Positions 15,212 to 23,219 of a DNA stretch of 33,808 bases are shown piece by piece; the first letter of the stretch is position 1; each line of letters starts with the position of its first letter. The DNA is from Alphaproteobacteria bacterium UBA7691. Lineage in GTDB: Bacteria > Pseudomonadota > Alphaproteobacteria > Ferrovibrionales > Ferrovibrionaceae. Under the pieces are notes generated by a model. The model had not been told where the DNA came from. It did no database searches and saw only the letters and a list, made by a program, of their open reading frames with translations. Location of the stretch: contig DLGP01000023.1 in the NCBI GenBank assembly GCA_002482765.1, forward strand, positions 1-33,808. The letters are read 5' to 3'. The position numbers were made by a program, and so were the translations under genes.

Positions 15212-15973
15212 TCAGATATGCATGCCGCCATCGGCCATCAGCACGCTGCCGGTGGTGAAGCTGCTGGCGTCACTGGCCAGGAACAGCACGGCTTCGGCGA
15301 TTTCCTCCGGCAGACCATGGCGGCCCAACGGGATGATGCCATCCAGGAAGGCGCCGGCTTCCTGGCCGATGGCCTGGCTCAGGCCGGCTTCGACATGGCG
15401 CTGAAAGCCGTTGTCGATCGGCCCCGGCGCCAGCACGTTGACCCGGATGCGGCGTGGCGCGGCTTCCTTGGCCACGGTGCGCATCAGGCCGATCAGGCCA
15501 TGTTTGGAAGCGGCATAGGCGCAGATGCCGGGATCGCTGGTCACGCCCACCACGCTGGCGGTCATCACGATGCTGCCGCCATCGCGCAGCCGCGGCAGGC
15601 CGTATTTGCAGGCCAGGAAGGCAGCGCGCAGGTTAACCGCCAGCACACGGTCCCACACGTCCTCGGGGTATTCCGTCACCGGGCGGATCACGCCGCTGAT
15701 GCCGGCATTGCAGAACAGCACGTCGATGCCGCCCCAGCGTTCGCTGGCGGCTTCCAGGTAAGCCTGGCAATCGCCGCTATCGGCCACATCGGCGGCACAA
15801 ACCGCCACTTGCCCGGGTGCCGCAAGCGCGCGTTCGGCGGCATCCAGTTTTTCCGCATCGCGGTCCACCAGCAACAGGCTGGCGCCCTCGGCCAGCAGGC
15901 GGCGGGCAGCCGCCAGTCCCAGGCTGCCGGCGGCGCCGGTGATCACGCAGCTCTTGCCCGCAAGTTTGCCCAT
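15212..15973 (-). CDS. Short-chain dehydrogenase/reductase (SDR)
   Basis: A 253-residue classical SDR. The nucleotide-binding motif is TGAAGSLG near residue 12, and Asp in LLLVDRDAEKL at the end of strand 2 favours NAD over NADP. CNAG is at ~88 and the active-site set is Asn 114, Ser 140 (TAS), Tyr 153 and Lys 157 (YAASK). The C-terminus FTTGSVLMADGGMHI is typical. It would oxidise an alcohol or reduce a ketone in the cytoplasm. With an aldehyde dehydrogenase 8 bases upstream and an aryl-ketone-type dioxygenase downstream, oxidation of an aryl alcohol or side-chain hydroxyl is plausible. The substrate cannot be read from the sequence. Confidence 0.93.
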   Translation of the reverse strand: MGKLAGKSCVITGAAGSLGLAAARRLLAEGASLLLVDRDAEKLDAAERALAAPGQVAVCAADVADSGDCQAYLEAASERWGGIDVLFCNAGISGVIRPVTEYPEDVWDRVLAVNLRAAFLACKYGLPRLRDGGSIVMTASVVGVTSDPGICAYAASKHGLIGLMRTVAKEAAPRRIRVNVLAPGPIDNGFQRHVEAGLSQAIGQEAGAFLDGIIPLGRHGLPEEIAEAVLFLASDASSFTTGSVLMADGGMHI

Positions 15974-15981
15974 TGCCGGCC

Positions 15982-17433
15982 TCAGATCGGGTAATGGCCG
16001 GGCTGGGTTTCCAGCGTGATCCAGCGCAGTTCGGTGAATTGCTCAATGCCGGCCTTGCCGCCGAAACGGCCATAGCCGGAAGCCTTCACGCCGCCAAACG
16101 GCATCTGGGCTTCATCATGCACAGTCGGGCCGTTAATATGGCAGATGCCGCTTTCAATGCGCCGCGCCACGCCCAGCGCGCGCGGGATATTGCGGCTGAA
16201 CACGGCGGCGGAAAGGCCATATTCGGTGTCGTTGGCGCTGGCTACCGCCGCATCATCACCATCCACGCGCACCACACAGGCCACCGGGCCGAAACTTTCC
16301 TCATGATAGATGCGCATTTCGGGGCTGACATGATCCAGCACGGTGGCGGCCATCACGGCGCCATCGCGTGTGCCGCCGGCCACCAGCTTGGCGCCCTGGC
16401 GCACCGCTTCATCCACCAGATCGAGGATGCGGTCGACGGCTTCCGGGTTGACCAATGCGCCCAAAGCCACGTTGCCCTGGCGCGGATCGCCGGCCGGCAT
16501 GGATGTCGCCTTGGCGGCAAAACGTCGCACAAAATCATCGCCCACGGCGTTATCGACCACGATACGCTCGGTCGACATGCAGATCTGGCCCTGATTCATG
16601 AAGGCGCCGAAGGCCGCCGCTTTCACGGCTTCATCCAGATCGGCATCGTCCAGCACCAGCAAAGGCGCCTTGCCGCCCAGTTCCAGCAGCACCGGCTTGA
16701 GCTGACGTGCCGCCAGTTCGGCCACCACGCGGCCGACCCGGGTCGAGCCGGTGAAATTCACCCGCCGCACCGCCTTATGCGCGATCAATGCCGCCACCAC
16801 CTCGGGCGCATCGGCCGGCGCATTACTCACCACATTGATCACGCCGGGCGGCAGCCCGGCTTCCTGGATGGCCGTGGCGATCAGGCGATGGGTGGCGGGG
16901 CAGAGTTCAGAGGCTTTCAGCACCACGCTGTTGCCGCAGGCCAGGGGCATCGCCACGGCGCGGGTGCCCAGGATCACCGGCGCATTCCACGGCGCGATGC
17001 CCAGCACCACACCCACCGGCTCGCGCGTCGCCATGGCCAGGCAGCCCGGCTTGTCGGAGGGGATCACCTCGCCGCCGATCTGCGTTGTCATCGATGCCGC
17101 CTCGCGCAGCATGCCGGATGCCAGATGCACATTGAAGCCGGCCCAGGCGGCGGTGGCGCCGATCTCGGCCTGCATGGTGGCGCGGAAATCCGCCGCCCGC
17201 GCTGCCAGCGCATCGGCGGCTTTCAGCAGCAGGGCGCGGCGCGCATTCGGCCCCAAAGCCGCCCAGGCCGGATAGGCGGCGGCGGCGGCATCGGCGGCGG
17301 CATTGGCATCGGCCACACTGGCGGCAGCGGCGCGGGTTGCCACCTGGCCGCTCAGCGGATCAATGCGGTCAAAGCTCCTGCCGGCAGCCGCCGGCCGATC
17401 CGCGCCGCCGATCAGCAACTGGGTCTCGAACAT
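15982..17433 (-). CDS. NAD(P)-dependent aldehyde dehydrogenase
   Basis: A 483-residue ALDH-superfamily enzyme with all key residues: Asn 150 in IAPWNAPV, Lys 173 in LKASELCP, the FTGSTRVG cofactor loop near 227, general base Glu 251 in LELGGKAP, and nucleophile Cys 285 in NQGQICMSTER. EESFGPVACV follows in the C-terminal half. The closing region IESGICHINGPTVHDEAQMPFGGVKASGYGRFGG resembles the salicylaldehyde/vanillin/benzaldehyde dehydrogenase group. It would oxidise an aromatic aldehyde to the acid. It lies 26 bases after livF and 8 bases before the SDR, in the same operon. Confidence 0.94.
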   Translation of the reverse strand: MFETQLLIGGADRPAAAGRSFDRIDPLSGQVATRAAAASVADANAAADAAAAAYPAWAALGPNARRALLLKAADALAARAADFRATMQAEIGATAAWAGFNVHLASGMLREAASMTTQIGGEVIPSDKPGCLAMATREPVGVVLGIAPWNAPVILGTRAVAMPLACGNSVVLKASELCPATHRLIATAIQEAGLPPGVINVVSNAPADAPEVVAALIAHKAVRRVNFTGSTRVGRVVAELAARQLKPVLLELGGKAPLLVLDDADLDEAVKAAAFGAFMNQGQICMSTERIVVDNAVGDDFVRRFAAKATSMPAGDPRQGNVALGALVNPEAVDRILDLVDEAVRQGAKLVAGGTRDGAVMAATVLDHVSPEMRIYHEESFGPVACVVRVDGDDAAVASANDTEYGLSAAVFSRNIPRALGVARRIESGICHINGPTVHDEAQMPFGGVKASGYGRFGGKAGIEQFTELRWITLETQPGHYPI

Positions 17434-17459
17434 GGTTTGCTCTCCTTATTGAAATGAGA

Positions 17460-18170
17460 TCAGTGTGCGCCGAGATAGGCGCGCTGAACCGCCGGATCGT
17501 TGCGCAAGGCGGTGGCGCTGCCGGCGCCGACAATGCGGCCCTGCTCGATCAGATAGCCGCGATCCGCAATCGCCAGGCTGCGTTTGGCATTCTGTTCCAC
17601 CAGCAGCACGCCGATGCCGGTGCTGCGGATACGGCTCAGCGCGTCAAACAGCTCGCCGCAGATCAGCGGCGACAGGCCGAGCGAGGGTTCATCCAGCAGC
17701 AATATGTCTGGCGCCGACATCAGCGCGCGGCCAATCGCCACCATCTGCTGCTCGCCGCCGCTCATGGTGCGCGCCGCCTGCGCCAGCCTTTCGCCCAGGC
17801 GCGGAAACAGCGCCAGCACGCGGGCCAGGTTCTGCGCTTCCTGGGCGCGGGCGCGGCGCGGATAGGCGCCCAGCAGCAGGTTTTCGCGCACGCTCAAATC
17901 ACCGAAGATGCCGCGCCCCTCGGGCACCAGGGCCAGCCCGGCTTCCACCACGGCATGGGCCGGCAAGGCGCCGATATCCTGTCCAGCCAGATGGATCGTG
18001 GCGTCGCGGCCACGCGGCAGCAGGCCGGCCACGGCTTTCAGCAACGAAGTCTTGCCGGCGCCATTGGCGCCCAGGATCACCACGATCTCGGCCTTGGCGA
18101 CACTGAGCGCCAGATTATCCACGGCGCGGTGGCGGCCATAGGCGATGCTGAGCTGGGAGACTTCAAGCAT
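17460..18170 (-). CDS. livF: ABC transporter ATP-binding protein, LivF type
   Basis: A 236-residue ATPase of a branched-chain amino-acid-type (HAAT) importer. Walker A is GANGAGKTS near residue 34, the Q-loop lies near VPEGRGIFGDLSVRENL, the signature is MSGGEQQ near 139, Walker B is ILLLDEPSLGLSP, and the switch region follows in LLVEQNAK. The EGRGIF motif is typical of LivF. Its start overlaps the end of livG by 8 bases, and an aldehyde dehydrogenase follows. In this setting the importer more likely carries an aromatic compound than leucine; related systems take up aromatic acids such as benzoate or protocatechuate derivatives. Substrate assignment is inference from neighbours. Confidence 0.95.
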   Translation of the reverse strand: MLEVSQLSIAYGRHRAVDNLALSVAKAEIVVILGANGAGKTSLLKAVAGLLPRGRDATIHLAGQDIGALPAHAVVEAGLALVPEGRGIFGDLSVRENLLLGAYPRRARAQEAQNLARVLALFPRLGERLAQAARTMSGGEQQMVAIGRALMSAPDILLLDEPSLGLSPLICGELFDALSRIRSTGIGVLLVEQNAKRSLAIADRGYLIEQGRIVGAGSATALRNDPAVQRAYLGAH

Positions 18171-18891
18171 TGTCGTCTCCCAGATAGGCGCGCACCACTT
18201 CCGGGTCGCTCAACACCGTGCCCGGGCTGCCCAGCGCAATGCGCCGGCCGGCATTCATCACCACGCAGCGGTCACACAGGCTGCGGATCGCATCCATCAC
18301 ATGCTCCACCATCAGGATGGCAATGCCGTCACGCCGCAAACTGGCCACCAGATTGATTGCCTCGCGCAATTCGGTGGGATTTAGCCCGGCCAGCCATTCA
18401 TCCAGCAGCAGCAGGCGTGGCCGCAAAGCCAGGGCGCGGGCCAGCTCCAGGCGTTTCTGATCGATATAGGTAAGCTCTCCCGGCAAGGCCGCGCCGCGCC
18501 CGCCTAGGCCAACCCGGGCCAGTAACTGCTCAACTTCCGTGGCCGCTTCGCGGCCCCAGCGTCGCTCGGCACCGAAGGCGATGCCGGCCAGCACATTGTC
18601 GCGGCAATCCAGCGAGGCCAGCGGGCGCACCAGCTGAAACGTGCGTGCCAGGCCGGCGCGGGCAATGCGATAGGCCGGCAGATTGTGGATCGCGCGGCCC
18701 TCAAACAACACCGTGCCGGCATCGGGCGCCAGCGCGCCGGACAGCAGGTTCATCACCGTGGTCTTGCCGGAACCATTCGGCCCCAGCAGGCCCATGATCT
18801 CGCCCGGCTGCACGTCGAAGGCCACATCATCCACCGCCACCAGGCCGCCGAAACGCCGCGTCAGGCCACTTACGTGCAGCAGGGCGGTCAT
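18163..18891 (-). CDS. livG: ABC transporter ATP-binding protein, LivG type
   Basis: A 242-residue ATPase, the LivF partner. Walker A is GPNGSGKTT near residue 38, the LivG-type Q-loop is ARTFQLVRPLASLDCRDNV, and Walker B is LLLLDEWLAGLNP with the switch region in MVEHVMDAI. The ABC signature reads LTYIDQKRLELARAL instead of LSGGQ. To my knowledge an LT-x-x-x-x-KRLE signature is a recognised LivG variant, so I do not read it as loss of function. The start overlaps the livM stop (ATGA) and the end overlaps livF, so the cassette is tightly packed. Confidence 0.95.
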   Translation of the reverse strand: MTALLHVSGLTRRFGGLVAVDDVAFDVQPGEIMGLLGPNGSGKTTVMNLLSGALAPDAGTVLFEGRAIHNLPAYRIARAGLARTFQLVRPLASLDCRDNVLAGIAFGAERRWGREAATEVEQLLARVGLGGRGAALPGELTYIDQKRLELARALALRPRLLLLDEWLAGLNPTELREAINLVASLRRDGIAILMVEHVMDAIRSLCDRCVVMNAGRRIALGSPGTVLSDPEVVRAYLGDDNA

Positions 18892-19823
18892 GGCCGGTCA
18901 CCCTGCTTGTTCAGCCGCTGGCGCAGGCTTTCCAGCAAGCCGACAACGCCCTGCGGGATGGCATAGACAATCAGCATGAAGGCCAGGCCGATCAGGATGC
19001 TGAAATGGTTCGGGAAACGCGCCAGCAGATATTCAAACAGCAATGTCAGCGGGATGACGCCGAAAAGCGGGCCATACAGCCGGTGCACGCCGCCCAGCAA
19101 GGCCATGATGAGCACCTGGAAAGACAGCACCGGGTTGAAGGCGATGGCCGGGTCGATATAGGTCCAGCGCGGCGCCATCACCGCGCCGGCCAGGGTCATG
19201 AAACTGGCCGAAAAGGCAAAAAGCAGCACCTTGGCCCAGGTGGTGTTGATGCCGACATGGCGCGCCACGGTTTCGTCATCGCCGATCACGCGCAAAGCCA
19301 GGCCGAGGCGCGAGCGCCGGATCAGGAAACCGGCCAGGAAAACCAGCGCCGCCAGGGCCAGCAACTGCCAGTAAATCTGCTCGGTGGTGATATCCACAAA
19401 CACATAACGCCCGAGTGTGCGGGTCTTGTTGACCTCGAACCAGGTGACAAGCTGGCGGATCAGTTCAGCCAGGCCGAAGGTGAAGATGACAAAATACACC
19501 CCGCTGAGCCTGAGGGTGGCGAGGCCCACCAGCAGCGCAACGCAAAGCCCGATGCCGAGCGCGATCAGCAGAACCAGGCTCCAGGGCAACAGCTCGCCCA
19601 GCACCGCCACGCTATAGGCGCCGATGCCGAAGAAGGCCACGGTGGCGAGCGAGACATAGCGCGTCGGGCCGGAAAACAGCGCCCAGGCCGTGGCCAGCAC
19701 GGTGTAATTCAGGATGCCGATGGCCAGCGACAGGCCATAACCATCCAGCCAGCGCGGCAGCAAAACCAGCAGACCGAGGCCAACAGCGGCGGCAATAACG
19801 GCAAGCGCAAACTTGGCATTCAT
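18888..19823 (-). CDS. livM: ABC transporter permease, LivM type
   Basis: A 311-residue inner-membrane permease with about nine hydrophobic segments. Typical LivM stretches include LSLAIGILNYTVLATAWALFSGPTRYVSLATVAFFGIGAY, RLSGVYFVIFTFGLAELIRQ, and IDPAIAFNPVLSFQVLIMALLGGVHRLYGPLFG. GDDETVARHVGINTTWAKVLLFAFSASF is the family's cytoplasmic coupling loop, which contacts the ATPases. The gene starts by an ATGA overlap with livH. No sign of damage. Confidence 0.94.
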   Translation of the reverse strand: MNAKFALAVIAAAVGLGLLVLLPRWLDGYGLSLAIGILNYTVLATAWALFSGPTRYVSLATVAFFGIGAYSVAVLGELLPWSLVLLIALGIGLCVALLVGLATLRLSGVYFVIFTFGLAELIRQLVTWFEVNKTRTLGRYVFVDITTEQIYWQLLALAALVFLAGFLIRRSRLGLALRVIGDDETVARHVGINTTWAKVLLFAFSASFMTLAGAVMAPRWTYIDPAIAFNPVLSFQVLIMALLGGVHRLYGPLFGVIPLTLLFEYLLARFPNHFSILIGLAFMLIVYAIPQGVVGLLESLRQRLNKQGDRP

Positions 19824-20692
19824 CGCTTGGCGCCCCCGAACAGGCCCTGCGGCCGCACCAGCAGGATCAGCAGGAACAGCGTATAGGTGGCGGCCAGGGT
19901 CAGGCCGGGATCAACCAGGGTGGCCACAAAGGTTTCGGTCAGGCCCAGGATCAGCCCGGCCACCAGGCAGCCCATCAGGTTGCCGACGCCGCCCATGATC
20001 ACCACGATCAGCGCCTTCATGGTGAACACCACGCCGATATTGGCGTTGAAGGTGAGGAACATCGAGGTCAGCACACCGCCCGAGGCAACCAGCGCGCCGC
20101 CAAGCGCAAAAGCCGCCGCCGCCATGGCGCGCACATCAATCGCCACCAATTGCGCCGCCACCGGATCCACCGCCACGGCGCGCAACGCTGTGCCGGTGCG
20201 GGTGCGGGTCAGGCCCAGCCACAGGCCGAGGCCGATCAGCAGGGCGAAGCCCAGCGCCAGCAGCCGGTTGGCGGCGATGGTGGCACCAAATACCTGCACC
20301 GGCACGGCCAGGAAGGAATAGCTGAAATAGGCGCCGCCGAAGAGCGCCAGCATGATGCCTTGCAGCACAAACAGCAGGCCGAAGGTGGCCAGGATGCTAT
20401 CCACCTCCAGCGCGTCGCGGCTTTTGGCGCGCCGCACCAGCGGGGTGAGCAGGAAACGATAAATCAGCCAGTTGAGCAAAGCCGCCGCCGGCACCACCAG
20501 CAGCAGACCCAGCAGCGGATTGATCCGGCTGCCGGTATAGAGCCAAAGGGCAGCGAAAGAGGCCGCCACCAGGCTTTCGCCATAGGAAAGATTCATGATG
20601 CGGGCGACGCCATATTGCAGCGTCAGGCCCATGGCCACCAGCGCATACATGCCGCCGAGCGTTATGCCGGTGATGAGCGCATCAAAGAGCAT
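19820..20692 (-). CDS. livH: ABC transporter permease, LivH type
   Basis: A 290-residue inner-membrane permease. The N-terminus LFDALITGITLGGMYALVAMGLTLQYGVARIMNLSYGE is diagnostic for LivH. The coupling segment TRTGTALRAVAVDPVAAQLVAIDVRAMAAAAFALGGALVASGG and the helix VVIMGGVGNLMGCLVAGLILGLTET follow. It forms the membrane dimer with LivM. Between it and the upstream binding-protein gene is a perfect 10-bp hairpin followed by CTTTTCC, which probably limits permease expression. Confidence 0.94.
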   Translation of the reverse strand: MLFDALITGITLGGMYALVAMGLTLQYGVARIMNLSYGESLVAASFAALWLYTGSRINPLLGLLLVVPAAALLNWLIYRFLLTPLVRRAKSRDALEVDSILATFGLLFVLQGIMLALFGGAYFSYSFLAVPVQVFGATIAANRLLALGFALLIGLGLWLGLTRTRTGTALRAVAVDPVAAQLVAIDVRAMAAAAFALGGALVASGGVLTSMFLTFNANIGVVFTMKALIVVIMGGVGNLMGCLVAGLILGLTETFVATLVDPGLTLAATYTLFLLILLVRPQGLFGGAKR

Positions 20693-20720
20693 TACTGAAC
20701 GACCCTCATGCCAGGAAAAG

Positions 20721-20748
20721 CGGCCGCCGCAGAGTTGAGCGGCGGCCG
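20721..20748 (-). terminator. Attenuating hairpin between binding protein gene and livH
   Basis: Arms CGGCCGCCGC (20721-20730) and GCGGCGGCCG (20739-20748) pair perfectly over 10 bp with an 8-base loop. On the minus strand the stem is followed by CTTTTCC, a weak T-tract. It probably causes partial termination or protects the binding-protein message, giving more binding protein than permease. Confidence 0.65.
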
Positions 20749-20755
20749 GTACATG

Positions 20756-21976
20756 TTACTGCTGCCAGGCGGCCTTCGGCGTCTTGATCGTGCCGATGCC
20801 CGGGCGCTGCGGCGCCACGCCGGTGAAGAAGCCGCCCTGCCACTGGCCGATATGGGCGAAGGCATCCTTCGGCATATTGTCCACCAGCTTGATCTTGCCG
20901 ATCACGGTGTCGAAGGTGCCGCTCTGCAACTCCTTGATGATCGCCGCACGGTCGAGCTTGCCGACACGCTCAATCGCCTGTTCCAGCATCTGCAACGAGG
21001 AATAGCCGACCTGGCTGCCCCAGTAATCCGGGTCGCGGTTATGCATCGCCAGATGCTTCTTGCGGTATTCTGCCGTGGCGGCATTGTTCGGGTCCCAGCC
21101 GCCAAGCGACAGGATACCCTCCGCATTGGCGCCGAAACGCTGCGGATAAAGCGGGAAGCCCACGCCTACGCCCATGAACATCACCTTGGCGGTGTAATTG
21201 GCGATCTTGGCCTGATCGGTCAGCGCCATGGTATCCGGCGGATAGCTGAAAGCCACAAAGGTATCAGCGCCGGAACGCTGCGCCTCGCCCACCAGCGGCG
21301 CCATATCCTGGGTGCCGATCGGATAGCTCTTGTCGTAGACCAGCTTGAGGCCAGCCTTCTCAAAGCCTTCGCGCGCCGCCTTCGACAGGTCGATGCCAAA
21401 ACCATCGGCAATCGAGACCATGGCAACATTGCCGTTGATCTTGCCTTCGGCCTTGGTCTTGACCAGCAATGCCACCAGCGCATCAACATATTGTTTGCTG
21501 GTGCCGAGGAACCAGAAGCTGTTCGGCCAGCGCTTGACCAGTTCCGGCGCGCGATCAGTCACCGCCGAAAAGGCCAGTTGCGGATAGCCGTATTTGTTGA
21601 AGACCGGGCCAACCGCCAGGTTGAGGCCGGTGCCCCAGGGCGGAAACAGCAGATCCACCTTGTCCTGGGTGATCAGGCGCTCCACGGCGCGCACGGCTTC
21701 TTCCGAATTCGAGCGGTCGTCATATTCGATCACCTCGATGGGCAGGCGCTTGCCGCCCACCATCAGGCCGCCCTTGTCATTCACCTCCTTCACCCAAAGC
21801 TGGTAATTCGGGATCTGGGTGATATTGGCGCCGCCGGCATTCGGGCCGGTCTTGGAAATCGCATAGCCGATTTTGACTTTGTCCTGCGCCGTTGCCGCCG
21901 GCGCGGCCAGGCCCAGGCTCAGGCCCAGGGCGCCCGCCAGCGCCAGGCCGCTCAGGCCCTTCACGATGGATCGCAT
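20756..21976 (-). CDS. ABC transporter substrate-binding protein, LivK-like
   Basis: A 406-residue periplasmic binding protein with a signal peptide (MRSIVKGLSGLALAGALGLS, cleavage near AATAQ at residue 31). The mature start DKVKIGYAISKTGPNAGGANITQIPNYQLWVKEVNDKGG is the family's first-lobe signature. DDRSNSEEAVRAVERLITQDKVDLLFPPWGTG and WYF-rich stretches line the cleft. It is longer and different in the cleft from true LivJ/LivK. This subgroup is often found with aromatic or amide catabolism, so the ligand is probably not leucine, but that is inference. A strong ribosome-binding site AAGGAGGAAA precedes ATG 21976. It is the first gene of the eight-gene operon, divergent from araC. Confidence 0.92.
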   Translation of the reverse strand: MRSIVKGLSGLALAGALGLSLGLAAPAATAQDKVKIGYAISKTGPNAGGANITQIPNYQLWVKEVNDKGGLMVGGKRLPIEVIEYDDRSNSEEAVRAVERLITQDKVDLLFPPWGTGLNLAVGPVFNKYGYPQLAFSAVTDRAPELVKRWPNSFWFLGTSKQYVDALVALLVKTKAEGKINGNVAMVSIADGFGIDLSKAAREGFEKAGLKLVYDKSYPIGTQDMAPLVGEAQRSGADTFVAFSYPPDTMALTDQAKIANYTAKVMFMGVGVGFPLYPQRFGANAEGILSLGGWDPNNAATAEYRKKHLAMHNRDPDYWGSQVGYSSLQMLEQAIERVGKLDRAAIIKELQSGTFDTVIGKIKLVDNMPKDAFAHIGQWQGGFFTGVAPQRPGIGTIKTPKAAWQQ

Positions 21977-22111
21977 TATAGTTTCCTCCTTGAAGCGCCG
22001 CCGGTCGGTTATCGTGCCGGCGGTTCTGCCGCCGGCCAGATTAGGCTTGGGCGACGATGGCTTCTTGCCTCAGAGTGAACAGAAAAAGCTTCGTATGCCT
22101 ACGATTCTGTG

Positions 22112-22128
22112 TTGTTGCGTCGCAGCAA
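22112..22128. promoter_or_regulatory. 17-bp near-palindrome in the liv/araC divergent region
   Basis: TTGTTGCG-T-CGCAGCAA is an inverted repeat with 7 of 8 arm positions matching, in the 223-bp region between the binding-protein gene and araC. It may be a regulator site for either gene. AraC proteins usually bind direct repeats, so a different regulator is possible. No clear promoter boxes can be fixed nearby. Confidence 0.35.
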
Positions 22129-22138
22129 GAAATTAATC

Positions 22139-22154
22139 CGTTGGATATCAAACT
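22139..22154. promoter_or_regulatory. MarR-type palindrome, second copy, near araC
   Basis: CGTTGGATATCAAACT matches the perfect site at 10330-10345 at 13 of 16 positions and is itself palindromic (GTTGGAT/ATCAAAC, one mismatch). It lies 46 bases before the araC ATG and on the upstream side of the liv operon. It may place both catabolic regions under one MarR-type regulator. Confidence 0.4.
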
Positions 22155-22199
22155 ATTCTTCGGCCCCGTCGCCTGCTAGGATGCGGGCAGGGAGAAACA

Positions 22200-23189
22200 A
22201 TGGCGATCCGTGCGCATAGCATAGCCTTCGAGGCCGAGACCGGGGTGAGCGACCGGCTGGAGCGCTGGGGCGATTTTGTGCGTGAACATATCGGCTGGCT
22301 TGAAGCGGATACGTTCGGCGATCCAAAATTCGACGGCCAGCTTGATCTGGGCGAACACCGCAATCTGAAAATCTGCCGCATCGCCGCCAGCCGGCATCGT
22401 GTGGTGCGCACACCGCGGCTGATCCGGCGCGATGATCGCGGCTATGTCAAGATTGTCGCCCAGCTTGAAGGCGCAGCGCGGTTTGAACAGGGCGGCCGCC
22501 AGGTGGTGATCACGCCCGGCGAATGGGGCATCTACGACACCACGCAAACCTATGTCGTATCGAATTCAGACCGCATCGTGCAGGCGGCGATCCTGCTGCC
22601 GCGTGACCAGCTCACCCGGCTTGGCCTGGAAGTGGATCGCCTGGCCGTGCGGCGCTTCAACCGCAGCAGCCCGGCCGGGCAATTGGTTTATGATCTGTTG
22701 CTGCAAGCGCATGCCGCGCTGCGCAGTGAAACCAAAGCCGCCGCGGCAGGGGATCAGGCCCGCACACTGACGGATGATTTCGGCGCGCTGCTGGCCGATC
22801 AGGTGGCGCGCAGTGCGCATGAGCTGGAACGCGGCATTGATGATGGCCATCGCCTGCGCCAGCGCATCCTGGTTTTTGTCGGCCAGCAATTGCGCGATCC
22901 GGCATTGTCGATCGAGGCCATCGCCGCCGCCTTCGGCTATTCCAAACGCTATCTGCACAAGCTGTTCGAGGGCGAGCCGGCCACGTTGAGTGAACTGATC
23001 TGGCGCCAGCGGCTGGAGCGGGTGCGCAGCGATCTTGGCAATCCGGCGCAGCGCCACCGCACCATCACCGATATCGCCTTTGACTGGGGCTTCAACAGTT
23101 CGTCGCATTTCAGCCGGCTGTTCCATGCCCGTTTCGGCGTTTCGCCGCGCAAATTCCGGGCGCTGGCCCAGGAGGGCGGGCTGCTTTAG
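22200..23189 (+). CDS. AraC-family transcriptional regulator
   Basis: A 329-residue regulator. The N-terminal ~190 residues form an AraC-binding-like domain of the FeaR/NahR-neighbour type (cupin-like strands YVKIVAQLEGAARFEQGGRQVVITPGEWGIYDTTQTYVV). The C-terminal ~100 residues hold the two helix-turn-helix units, DPALSIEAIAAAFGYSKRYLHKLFEGE and RTITDIAFDWGFNSSSHFSRLFHARFGVSPRKFRAL. This architecture is common in regulators of aromatic catabolism. A ribosome-binding site GGGAGA precedes ATG 22200. It is divergent from the liv-aldehyde dehydrogenase-SDR-dioxygenase operon and is its most likely activator. A lysE-type gene follows 30 bases downstream. Confidence 0.93.
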   Translation: MAIRAHSIAFEAETGVSDRLERWGDFVREHIGWLEADTFGDPKFDGQLDLGEHRNLKICRIAASRHRVVRTPRLIRRDDRGYVKIVAQLEGAARFEQGGRQVVITPGEWGIYDTTQTYVVSNSDRIVQAAILLPRDQLTRLGLEVDRLAVRRFNRSSPAGQLVYDLLLQAHAALRSETKAAAAGDQARTLTDDFGALLADQVARSAHELERGIDDGHRLRQRILVFVGQQLRDPALSIEAIAAAFGYSKRYLHKLFEGEPATLSELIWRQRLERVRSDLGNPAQRHRTITDIAFDWGFNSSSHFSRLFHARFGVSPRKFRALAQEGGLL

Positions 23190-23219
23190 TCTGGGGGCGA
23201 TTCGAGCAGGAGCCGCCCA

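Noticed and set aside
15973..17457. Long open frame on the plus strand antisense to the aldehyde dehydrogenase; similar long antisense frames at 794-1951, 12437-13390, 25566-26771 and 26771-28261
   Set aside because: Their translations are His/Gln/Arg-rich with no domain, while the opposite strand encodes a complete recognised gene. Such frames arise from GC-rich codon bias.
18163..18891. LivG with LTYIDQKRLE instead of the LSGGQ signature, considered a dead ATPase
   Set aside because: This signature form is a known LivG variant, and Walker A, Walker B and the switch His region are intact.
22081..22199. Search for sigma-70 boxes for araC and the liv operon
   Set aside because: Pairs such as TTGATA with TTGCTG are too poor to report as promoters.
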